Origin: Acidobacteriota bacterium
Lineage (GTDB): Bacteria; Acidobacteriota; Thermoanaerobaculia; Gp7-AA8; JAHWKK01
Assembly (NCBI GenBank): GCA_019347945.1
Contig: JAHWKK010000005.1
Span: 62,001 to 126,000, forward strand
Direction: 5' to 3'
DNA: 64,000 nt
The translations under genes were made by a program, and so were the position numbers. Under the pieces are notes generated by a model. It worked only from the letters and a program-made list of their open reading frames with translations. It made no database searches and was not told the origin of the DNA. The first letter of the stretch is position 1. The number at the start of each line of letters is the position of its first letter. Shown here piece by piece: positions 35,066 to 42,506 of the stretch.

Positions 35066-35461
35066 ATGATCCGGATCCTCTACATCTTCATGGGGACAGT
35101 GAGCGTCGGGCTCGGAATCGCCGGTATCCTGCTTCCCCTCCTCCCGGCGACACCCTTCATGCTGCTCGCCGCCTGGTGCTACACCCGAAGCTCCCCGCGC
35201 CTGAGACGCTGGCTCGTCAATCACCCGGTCCTCGGTGCGCCGATACGCGATTTCCGGGACAACCGTCCGCTCCCACGCGGCAGACTGATCTCGATTCTCG
35301 CCATCCTCTGGACCTCGATCGGCGTCTCCGTTCTGATCGTCGACCCTCTGCTGATCAAACTCCTCCTCCCGGCGATCGCCGCCAGTGTGACGGCGTGGCT
35401 GCTGGTCCGGCAGACCCGTCTCGCCAGAACCCCGTCCCCTCCAGGCCGATTGGCCAACTGA
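35066..35461 (+). CDS. DUF454 (YbaN-like) membrane protein
   Basis: 131 residues, inner membrane. The DUF454 signature is clear: LGIAGILLPLLPATPFMLLAAWCYTRSSPRL (first two helices), then NHPVLGAPIRDF and two more helices (about 73-110). The role of YbaN proteins is unknown. It is divergent from the lipoprotein gene. No strong ribosome site is visible. Confidence 0.9.
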   Translation: MIRILYIFMGTVSVGLGIAGILLPLLPATPFMLLAAWCYTRSSPRLRRWLVNHPVLGAPIRDFRDNRPLPRGRLISILAILWTSIGVSVLIVDPLLIKLLLPAIAASVTAWLLVRQTRLARTPSPPGRLAN

Positions 35462-35650
35462 CCGTCCGATTTTCAAACGGTGGTCTGGAATTTCGACTCG
35501 CTCCCTGACCCCTGATCCGATTCAAGCTTCTGATTAAGAAGTATTTACGTTCATACCAGGATCGGAGCGATTCTTGGAACTGGTACCGGCAACACCGAAC
35601 GGAAAAGGAACGAACCGCTCGACGAATCAGAAAAAAGGGAGAACAGGAAA

Positions 35651-36073
35651 ATGGCGACTAAAGACATCACGCTGGTATGTACCGACACGAAGCGAGCACT
35701 CATCGACTGGTCGCGAGCGAGCTCCGACGATTCGAAAGTCGTCTCCGCCTGGAACATGGAGCTCTGCAAGGAAGCGATCACAATGGCCGACAGCCTCGAC
35801 ATCAACCTCAAGCGGGTGATCTTCGACAAGACCGTCGAGGCGGACGAGTTCCTCGAGGTCATCGCCTGGCTCGGCCCGGATTTTCTCGGCGACCTCGTCA
35901 TGATCAACTCGCGCGACTCCGGTTACATGAGCGCCTCCTCGCCCATGGGTGGACGCGTCATCTACCGTCTCGAGAAACACGACGTCGACTTTTATCTCGA
36001 AGCGCTCGGAATCGAATCGTCCGAACCTTCGATGGAAACCATAGTGCCCGTCAAACTCCGCCTCGTCGGCTGA
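35651..36073 (+). CDS. Hypothetical protein
   Basis: 140 residues, family not recognised. It is soluble with mixed helix and strand and has no signal peptide. Conspicuous pieces are ITLVCTDTKRALIDWSR at the N-terminus and GDLVMINSRDSGYMSASSPMGG near 90-110. The start has AGGAAA upstream and the gene is closed by a strong terminator 25 bases after the stop, so it is a monocistronic transcript. Codon use matches its neighbours. Confidence 0.7.
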   Translation: MATKDITLVCTDTKRALIDWSRASSDDSKVVSAWNMELCKEAITMADSLDINLKRVIFDKTVEADEFLEVIAWLGPDFLGDLVMINSRDSGYMSASSPMGGRVIYRLEKHDVDFYLEALGIESSEPSMETIVPVKLRLVG

Positions 36074-36097
36074 GTTTTCCGCATCTCCTGTCGAACG

Positions 36098-36125
36098 AAG
36101 GCGCCGCGAAAGCGGCGCCTTTTCG
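36098..36125 (+). terminator. Rho-independent terminator
   Basis: Perfect 8-bp stem GGCGCCGC-GAAA-GCGGCGCC (36100-36119) with a GNRA-type loop, followed by TTTT. It closes the hypothetical gene at 35651-36073. Confidence 0.9.
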
Positions 36126-36179
36126 TCTTTCGGAGGGGCGACAGATGTCGAGGCTTCGGGCTGATCTCTCGCGTTCGAC

Positions 36180-37721
36180 TCAGACCGCCCGGCTTCGGTC
36201 GGATCTCAAGAGGATCACCAGCAAACCACCTGTCGCCGCGACCGAAACGAGCCGCAACACCGGAACCGCCTCCGCCAACGGCCCCACCGACAGCCTGCTC
36301 ACGCTCTCGAACGTCTCCATTCCGAACCGCGGTTCCGGTCCCCAGCGGAAGAGAAAACTCCGCAGCTCAGGACTGCTCAACCCGCCGTAATCCCGCAGCA
36401 ACGCTCCCTCCGTGATCACGACGTCCCACACGAGGAACCACATTGCGAAGCCCGTCGCGACGAACCGTCCGCCCCGCTCCAGAACGAAGCCTGCAACCAC
36501 CGGGAACAGCAGCGGCGCGAGCACGAACCAGTACCACCCCTCCTTCCCCGCGAGCGGCATCGCCAGCCCGAGCGCTCTGGCATCGGCGATGTGGGCGAGG
36601 GCATGCACGCACTGGCTTGCGGCGAACAGAACCAGCGTCACCGCGCTGACCGCAAACCAGTAGCGATCATCACGCTCCATTCGCCGGCGAATGAGCAGCA
36701 GCGCGATGAGCAGCAGCGGCGGCAACACATAGAGCCCCATTCCGGCAACCGTGAGCGCGTTGTTGTGCTGACCGCTCATCCAGATGCCGCTCGCGATCGT
36801 GACCTTCACCATCCCGGCATAGTCGATGTCGACGCTCTCCGCGGTCTTCTCGACGGGGTTGAAGACCGCGAGCCCGAGCGAGGTACCGGTGCGATGTCCG
36901 AGCTCGGAGATGGTCGAGAGCCCGCTCAGCGCGCAGAGAACCAGAACCGTCGCCATTCGCCCCTGGCCCGGCTTCCGGCGCCACCAGACGAGCGGAATCA
37001 GCACCGCCATCGGCCACGTGTAAAGTTTGACCGCGATCGCCCCGGCCCATGCGAGCCCCTCCGCGAGGATCGCCCACCACCGCTCCGAGCCGCGAATCGT
37101 CAGCGCAAGCGCCGCCGCGGCGAGGAAACATGCGAGAGCATCGTTTCCGGCCCGCGCCACCAGCGTCTGCCACGTCGGAATGAAAAGGAGGATCGACGCG
37201 GCGACCAGCCCCGCCATCCCTCGCAGCATCCATCCGATCAGCCCGGTGACCGCGATCGTCGCAACCGCCAGCGCTCCCGAGAGAAGGCGAAGCGCTCTCA
37301 GCTCACCCCTGGGAGTCAGATCCGGGACGAGCTCGCGGACCGACGCGGCGAGAGTGTACCAGGGAGAAGGCTGCTGGGCCTCGTAGTTCGGGAGGACGTA
37401 AGTCCGCCGCTCGGCTTCGGTCAGCCGGCGCGGCGGCGGAAGCTGATAATCGCCAGCGACGAGCTCCGGCCACCCGGCTCCAGCGCGCGCGAAATCCGGC
37501 ATCCACCCCGGCTCCCGCGCAAGGCTCTTCTGCAGATAGAGCGGAATCGAGAGCTCGTCGGGAGTCGGGTTCCGCCCCTCCTCGGCGACGAACGCGACGC
37601 GCGCCACGTGATAGATCTCGTCGAGTCCGGCGTAGGGAGGGAGCGCCGCGAGCTGCATCATGATCCGCGAAGCAGCGGCGAGGATGAGCAGGCCGAATGC
37701 GACCCGTTCCATTCGCGACAT
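36180..37721 (-). CDS. Polytopic membrane protein, GT-C/DUF2142-like
   Basis: 513 residues with about 11-12 membrane helices. After the first helix comes a periplasmic loop with an acidic pair, PPYAGLDEIYHVARVAFVAE, the position of the catalytic Asp in GT-C glycosyltransferases and DUF2142 proteins. A second loop has PNYEAQQPSPWYTLAASV, also a family-like QxP-x-x-Y segment. It probably transfers a lipid-linked sugar to a periplasmic acceptor. The start is ambiguous (ATG 37721, ATG 37712 or GTG 37739). It stands alone upstream of the tRNA-Val terminator. Confidence 0.75.
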   Translation of the reverse strand: MSRMERVAFGLLILAAASRIMMQLAALPPYAGLDEIYHVARVAFVAEEGRNPTPDELSIPLYLQKSLAREPGWMPDFARAGAGWPELVAGDYQLPPPRRLTEAERRTYVLPNYEAQQPSPWYTLAASVRELVPDLTPRGELRALRLLSGALAVATIAVTGLIGWMLRGMAGLVAASILLFIPTWQTLVARAGNDALACFLAAAALALTIRGSERWWAILAEGLAWAGAIAVKLYTWPMAVLIPLVWWRRKPGQGRMATVLVLCALSGLSTISELGHRTGTSLGLAVFNPVEKTAESVDIDYAGMVKVTIASGIWMSGQHNNALTVAGMGLYVLPPLLLIALLLIRRRMERDDRYWFAVSAVTLVLFAASQCVHALAHIADARALGLAMPLAGKEGWYWFVLAPLLFPVVAGFVLERGGRFVATGFAMWFLVWDVVITEGALLRDYGGLSSPELRSFLFRWGPEPRFGMETFESVSRLSVGPLAEAVPVLRLVSVAATGGLLVILLRSDRSRAV

Positions 37722-37773
37722 GGTGCCGGATCGTATCACCCGGTACGATGATGCTGTTCGATGTCCGGAAATG

Positions 37774-37809
37774 AAAACGGCGCCGGGAACGATGAGTACC
37801 CGGCGCCGT
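37774..37809 (-). terminator. Terminator of the tRNA-Val transcript
   Basis: Perfect 11-bp arms ACGGCGCCGGG (37777-37787) and CCCGGCGCCGT (37799-37809). Read on the minus strand, the stem is followed by TTTTCATTT. It lies 14 bp beyond the CCA of tRNA-Val(GAC). Confidence 0.85.
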
Positions 37810-37823
37810 GAATGATTTCGGAC

Positions 37824-37900
37824 TGGTAGGCTCTAGCGGACTCGAACCGCTGACCTCCACCGTGTCAAGGTGGCGCTCTAACCAGCTGAGCTAAGAGCCT
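37824..37900 (-). tRNA. tRNA-Val (GAC)
   Basis: Acceptor AGGCTCT pairs with AGAGCCT; anticodon stem CCACC/GGTGG with loop TTGACAC gives anticodon GAC; T loop TTCGAGT; CCA encoded. 77 nt. Second in a minus-strand pair with tRNA-Val(CAC), 84 bp apart. Confidence 0.96.
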
Positions 37901-37984
37901 GTGTCGGACCCGCTGTTTTTCGCGGAACGCTTCCCGTTAAGCCCTCGCGGAGAGTCGAAATTCCCCGCGCACGATGGAAGCGGA

Positions 37985-38061
37985 TGGTAGGCGCTGCCGG
38001 ACTCGAACCGGCGACCCCCACCGTGTGAAGGTGGTGCTCTAACCAACTGAGCTAAGCGCCT
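37985..38061 (-). tRNA. tRNA-Val (CAC)
   Basis: Acceptor AGGCGCT pairs with AGCGCCT; anticodon stem CCACC/GGTGG with loop TTCACAC gives anticodon CAC; CCA encoded. 77 nt. It differs from the neighbouring Val isoacceptor mainly in the acceptor and T stem, so the two probably arose by duplication. Confidence 0.96.
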
Positions 38062-38119
38062 GAAAGCTGCTCCGCTCGCATCTTAACTCAACCGGAACCC
38101 GGGCGCATTTCCAGGGAAG

Positions 38120-38249
38120 GTTGGAGGTTTGAGGTCTGAGGTTCGAGGGACGAGGCTCAGGCAGCTCGCTCTTCGTGATCGATTTGATCGCGCGAGGACG
38201 CGCGGTTCCTGAGGCCAACCTCAAACCTCCAGCCTCGAACCTCCAACCT
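38120..38249. repeat. Paired inverted heptamer tracts
   Basis: Five units GTTGGAG, GTTTGAG, GTCTGAG, GTTCGAG, GGACGAG (38120-38154). About 60 bp later come five units that are near reverse complements: CCAACCT, CAAACCT, CCAGCCT, CGAACCT, CCAACCT (38215-38249). A transcript could fold the two tracts together. The 38062-38383 gap has no supported gene. Confidence 0.8.
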
Positions 38250-38356
38250 TCGAGCGTCGCGATGGGGGTCGTCGCGCAAGCTCGCGACAGGGCTGAGAAA
38301 CCTACGACGATTCCTACGTGCCTCAGCGTCGGGATCCTGCGATCCCGTAACTGCGC

Positions 38357-38384
38357 TGATCCCTGATCCCTGATCCCTAAGCCC
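38357..38384. repeat. Heptamer tract abutting the ompW stop
   Basis: TGATCCC three times and TAAGCCC, in 7-bp register, ending on the last base of the ompW-like stop codon (minus strand). Confidence 0.8.
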
Positions 38385-39034
38385 TAGAACCTGATCGAAA
38401 TACCCCCGGAGAGGAGCAAGGGATTGATGTTGATCTCGTCGGTCGTCGTACCGCTGCCGAAGATCACATTCGCGGACGATTCGAGCGGAACGTACTTCGC
38501 GTCGATGTTGAGCCCGAAGGTATTCCCGAACCAGTAATTGAGTCCGATGTTCGCGGCGAACCCGGCATCCTCGTCGATCGCGATCCGGTCGAAACCCGCC
38601 TGGTCGACATTGTCGCCCTCGACGTCGTCCACCAGTACGTACGCGACGCCGCCGCCGATGTAGAGATCGAACGGTCCGTCCGGATTGAAGTGATACTGCA
38701 GCACTGCGGTCACCGGGATGACCTCGACGTCGGTCGTATTGATGAAGGTTCCCGACTGATCATTGGTCTCCGTGGTGATGACATCGGGCTCGATGAGCGA
38801 GAGTCCGATCTCGGTCGAGAAGCGGGAACCGAGATAGAAATTGACCGCAACTCCATAACCGGTGTCGTCCTCGAGCTCGAGTCGGACATCGTTTCGATCG
38901 GACGAGCCCTCGATTTCCTCGTGGGTGTCGGTGTCGAGCCAGGTGAAGCGGGGGATCAGCTCGACCTGGCCGTAGGCTGGGATCGCCGAGGCGATCAGGC
39001 CGAGAACCATCAACGGAATCAATGTGCGTTTCAT
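38384..39034 (-). CDS. ompW: OmpW-like outer-membrane porin
   Basis: 216 residues with a signal peptide (cleavage after AYG, about 22) and eight predicted amphipathic strands ending in the outer-membrane terminal Phe (GGISIRF). OmpW features: VNFYLGSRFSTEIGLSLIEP, PVTAVLQYHFNPDGPFDLYIGGGVAY and NIGLNYWFGNTFGLNIDAKYVPL. OmpW forms a narrow 8-stranded barrel for small hydrophobic molecules. GGAGG lies 9 bases before the ATG. The divergent promoter region shared with the metzincin gene contains a CRP-type palindrome; OmpW genes elsewhere respond to oxygen and carbon state. Confidence 0.88.
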   Translation of the reverse strand: MKRTLIPLMVLGLIASAIPAYGQVELIPRFTWLDTDTHEEIEGSSDRNDVRLELEDDTGYGVAVNFYLGSRFSTEIGLSLIEPDVITTETNDQSGTFINTTDVEVIPVTAVLQYHFNPDGPFDLYIGGGVAYVLVDDVEGDNVDQAGFDRIAIDEDAGFAANIGLNYWFGNTFGLNIDAKYVPLESSANVIFGSGTTTDEININPLLLSGGISIRF

Positions 39035-39087
39035 GAGTCGTATCCTCCGCCGCCTCGGGAGTGCAAAATAACCGCCCGGAAGCCCTG

Positions 39088-39101
39088 GTGACCCAGGTCA
39101 C
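39088..39101. promoter_or_regulatory. CRP-type palindrome, ompW/metzincin divergent promoter
   Basis: GTGACCCAGGTCAC reads GTGA-N6-TCAC, the same core as the site at 1614-1629. It lies about 41 bp before the start of transcription predicted from AATAAT (39123-39128), which lacks a good -35. It could control the divergent ompW gene as well. The regulator is inferred. Confidence 0.5.
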
Positions 39102-39165
39102 GGAGAAATCCCCGCCCTGTGAAATAATCAATGCCTTTCCGCTCATACGGAAAACGGAGGCTCTC

Positions 39166-41712
39166 ATGAAACGGACCCGCCTGCTGGCATTCGCGATCGT
39201 CACCGTTCTGATGGCAGGAACTGCCGTCGCCGGCTCCTTCATCGTTCCCCCTGACGAGATTCTCGTCGACCGCGCTCGTGTAATCGCGTCCGGCGTCATC
39301 GTCGACAGCTGGTCTCAGTACGATTCCGACGGCAGTATCGAAACGATCTACCGCCTCGCGGTCGACGAGATCCTCAAGGGCTCGACCGATCCCATGATCG
39401 AATTCCGCGAGCACGGCGGCGTGATCGGCAACCGGTGGGAGGCAAACAGCGCGATGCCCGTCTACGAGCGGGGCAACCGCTATCTGATCATGTTCGATCG
39501 CTTCCGCGACGGACGGCTGACGACGCTCGATTTCGTCCTCGGAAAGTTCGAGTTCCGCGACGTCGATGGCGCCCGTCTCCTCGTCCGCCAGGCCGCGGAG
39601 ATTGAAGGATGGGATTCCTCGGGAACCGTCCATCGGGAACCGGCACGACACGCGGACCGATTTCTTCGGATGGTGCGTGAACGGGTGGCCGCCGGTCCTT
39701 CAGGGGAGCTTTCGGCGGATGCAACGATCGCACCGTCTCCGATGGCGAATGACCTCGACACGGTCTCCGCGGCGCAAATCGGCTCGGGCGCCTGGAGCTC
39801 CGGCTCGATCGTGAACTACACGGTGAGCGGAACGCCCGCTTCCGGCGACGACATGCTTGAATTCGACGGCGAGGACCGCATCATCGTCGACGATCCGCAT
39901 GGTGAGATCACTGGCTCTTTCCCCCAATCGAGCACACTCGCCACCGCCTTCTTCGGCGGCTTCATCGAGGCAGATCGCATTGACATCAGCGGCTCCGACA
40001 TCGTGGTAAACGACGGGGTCAGCTCCTCGACGATCAACCAGAACGTCTACAACACGATGATGACCCACGAGATGGGCCACACGCTCGGCTTCCGCCACTC
40101 GAACCAGAACAAGTTCAATGAACCGAACAGCGCGTGCGACCCCGGAGCGCCGTGCACGACCGACGCCGTGATGAATTCATCGGTCAGCGGCGCATTCAAT
40201 GGCAACCTCCAGCCGTACGATTCCAACGCGCTGAGCGCAAACTACGCAACGCTCTCCTCGTTCGAGCCTGACTATCTGACGCATACAGTGAGCAGCGGCA
40301 ACGAGATCCCGTTCCACCGCGGCGGAGGCACCACGACATGGTTCATCTCCGCCCCCGCGAGCTGTACCGGGCCGACCATTACCGCGCAGCCCACAGCCAA
40401 TCCGACCACGATCACCGCCGGAGAGTCTTCGACACTCTCCATCTCCGCAACGGACTTCACGAGCATCGCATGGTTCCGCACGGGATCGTCGACTTCGATC
40501 GGAAGCGGTACGTCCATCACCGTGAGCCCGACGGCGACGTCCTCCTACTTCGCACGCGTGACCAATGCCTGCACTTCGATCGACAGCAACTCCGTCACCG
40601 TCACGGTCGTCGAGGGCTGCACGAACGTCGCGATCTCGACGCAGCCGGCGAGCCGGACGATCGAGTACGGCACCACGACCTTCCTCTCGGTCAGCGCGAC
40701 CGGTACCTCCCCGACCTACCAGTGGTTCGTGGGTAATTCGGGAGATACCTCGAATCCGATTGCAGGCGCGACCAGCTCTGAGATCAGCGTCAGACCATTG
40801 ACGACTACCAGTTACTGGGTCCGGGTATCCAACAGCTGTCCGAGCTCGGAAAACAGCACGACGGCGACCGTCACGGTACTCGACTGCCAGCCAGCGAGAA
40901 TCACGAGCCAGCCACCCGACCAGACCGTTGAGAGCGGTCAGCGGGCCACGCTGAGCGTGAGCGTTTCCGGCTCCTCAACATTTACGTTTCGATGGTATCA
41001 GGGGAACGCGCCGGACACCTCGAACCTCGTCTCGAGCTCCCAATCGTTCCTCACACCGCCGCTGACCCAGCAGACCACCTACTGGGTCCGGGTGAGCAAC
41101 GACTGCGGAACCGACGACAGCGGGACCGTGACCATCAACATCGTCGCCGCCTGCGAGGCCCCGGTCATCACGCAGCAGCCGCAGAGCACTTCCGTCCAGG
41201 CGGGCGGCTCCGCAACGCTCTCCGTCATGGCAACCGGGACGGCTCTGCAATATCAGTGGCTCGAGGTCAGTGGCACTACGCAGACCCCGATCTCCGGCGC
41301 CACCGGAGCAACCTTCACCACACCCGCGTTGACCTCCACGAAGAGTTATGCCGTCAGAGTCTCGAACAGTTGTGGAACCCGGACGAGCAACACCGTCACG
41401 GTCACCGTGACTCAGTGCCAGCGTCCGATGATCACGAAGCAGCCTCAGGACATCACGATCCCGAGGGGCGCTGGATTCACCCTGACCGTGGAGGCGACAG
41501 GTGAAGGGTTCCTCCAGTACCAGTGGTTCGTTGGCCAGTCGGGTGACACCTCGAGACCGATCTCGGGCGGCGTCGGGCCGGGCCTCTTCATCGGTACGCT
41601 CGACAAGACGACGAGCTACTGGGTTCAGGTGACCAACGGCTGCGGCTCGACCAATAGCGCGACGGCCACCGTCAGTATCAGCCCGCGGCGTCGCGCCACG
41701 CTTCACCGGTAG
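39166..41712 (+). CDS. Secreted metzincin-type protease with Ig-like repeats
   Basis: 848 residues. Signal peptide (about 1-23, ending AVAG), an N-terminal domain (about 24-190) shared with the paralogue at 42.5 kb, and a zinc protease domain with HEMGHTLGFRH (301-311), the metzincin HExxHxxGxxH. From about 400 to 840 are five Ig-like domains, each near 85-90 residues, with recurring QPQ, SYWVRVSNSCG-like and TVTV strands and paired Cys. It is probably exported and cell-surface or secreted. The ATG has GGAGG 6 bases upstream and a CRP-type promoter. Confidence 0.88.
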   Translation: MKRTRLLAFAIVTVLMAGTAVAGSFIVPPDEILVDRARVIASGVIVDSWSQYDSDGSIETIYRLAVDEILKGSTDPMIEFREHGGVIGNRWEANSAMPVYERGNRYLIMFDRFRDGRLTTLDFVLGKFEFRDVDGARLLVRQAAEIEGWDSSGTVHREPARHADRFLRMVRERVAAGPSGELSADATIAPSPMANDLDTVSAAQIGSGAWSSGSIVNYTVSGTPASGDDMLEFDGEDRIIVDDPHGEITGSFPQSSTLATAFFGGFIEADRIDISGSDIVVNDGVSSSTINQNVYNTMMTHEMGHTLGFRHSNQNKFNEPNSACDPGAPCTTDAVMNSSVSGAFNGNLQPYDSNALSANYATLSSFEPDYLTHTVSSGNEIPFHRGGGTTTWFISAPASCTGPTITAQPTANPTTITAGESSTLSISATDFTSIAWFRTGSSTSIGSGTSITVSPTATSSYFARVTNACTSIDSNSVTVTVVEGCTNVAISTQPASRTIEYGTTTFLSVSATGTSPTYQWFVGNSGDTSNPIAGATSSEISVRPLTTTSYWVRVSNSCPSSENSTTATVTVLDCQPARITSQPPDQTVESGQRATLSVSVSGSSTFTFRWYQGNAPDTSNLVSSSQSFLTPPLTQQTTYWVRVSNDCGTDDSGTVTINIVAACEAPVITQQPQSTSVQAGGSATLSVMATGTALQYQWLEVSGTTQTPISGATGATFTTPALTSTKSYAVRVSNSCGTRTSNTVTVTVTQCQRPMITKQPQDITIPRGAGFTLTVEATGEGFLQYQWFVGQSGDTSRPISGGVGPGLFIGTLDKTTSYWVQVTNGCGSTNSATATVSISPRRRATLHR

Positions 41713-41722
41713 TCGAAGAAAC

Positions 41723-41792
41723 GGTTGCCGGTGGCCGGTGGCCGGTTGTCGGTGGCCGGTTGCCGGTGGCCGGTGGCCGGTTGCCGGTTGCC
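41723..41792. repeat. Heptamer tract (GGTTGCC/GGTGGCC)n
   Basis: Ten units in perfect 7-bp register, starting 10 bases after the stop of the first metzincin gene. Confidence 0.88.
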
Positions 41793-42034
41793 GGCCACTC
41801 GTCCAGGTTGATTGTTACCACCCTGACGGACCAGACGCCGGAGCGTAGCCTCGACAAACCCCTCTCCCCGCCCCGTCGTCCCGAGCGGGCGGCGAGCTTG
41901 CGGATCGTTTTGATTCGGCGTACCTGCGGGCGGGCAGGCGAGGAGCCTGCCCTGAGGGGTGAGGGGCGGGGGGAACCGAAGGGACCTCCAGAGCGAGTAC
42001 AGTGAATCCAAATGCAGCGCCGGAGGCGCGGCAT

Positions 42035-42078
42035 AAAGTAGCGCGGGGTGGAGCGGCCGAAGGCCGCGGAACCCCGGG
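42035..42078. repeat. Left arm of inverted repeat around the metzincin paralogue
   Basis: AAAGTAGCGCGGGGTGGAGC followed by GGCCGAAGGCCGCGGAACCCCGGG. The reverse complement, with a two-base difference in the hairpin, is at 44044-44085. Further short copies of the CACCCCGCGCTACTTTCTGA piece and GCCCC-TCC-GGGGC hairpins fill 42079-42340. No gene is seen between 41793 and 42506. Confidence 0.8.
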
Positions 42079-42412
42079 TCATGAGGGCAACCAGATCTCG
42101 AGCCCCGGAGGGGCGACAGATGCGTCGTCGCCGAGGCTGACGGCTTCTGAAATCTGTCGCCCCTCCGGGGCTCCGTAGACGTGGCGTGACGTTAACCCGG
42201 GGTTGCGGTCGGCGCCTGGAGGCGCCTCCCTTCACCCCGCGCTACTTTCTGAGCGCCCCTGCCGGGGCGCAACGATCTTCAGATTGTTGATCCCGGCGTG
42301 ACCTTAATCCCGTGCTTGCGGCCGGCGCCTGGCGGCGCCTCCCTTAACCTCCCCCCACCGGGGGCGCACCGGTGCAGTCCCCGGAGACTCGCCACTTCGC
42401 TTTGTCTGACTC

Positions 42413-42440
42413 CTCCAACCTCCAACCTCCAACTTCCAAC
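42413..42440. repeat. Heptamer tract (CTCCAAC)n
   Basis: Four units in 7-bp register, 66 bp upstream of the second metzincin gene. Confidence 0.75.
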
Positions 42441-42506
42441 CTGCGGCTTCCAGCCCCATGAAATAAGTTACCCCTCCCGCGCGTCCCTTCCACACGGGAG
42501 GAAGCC

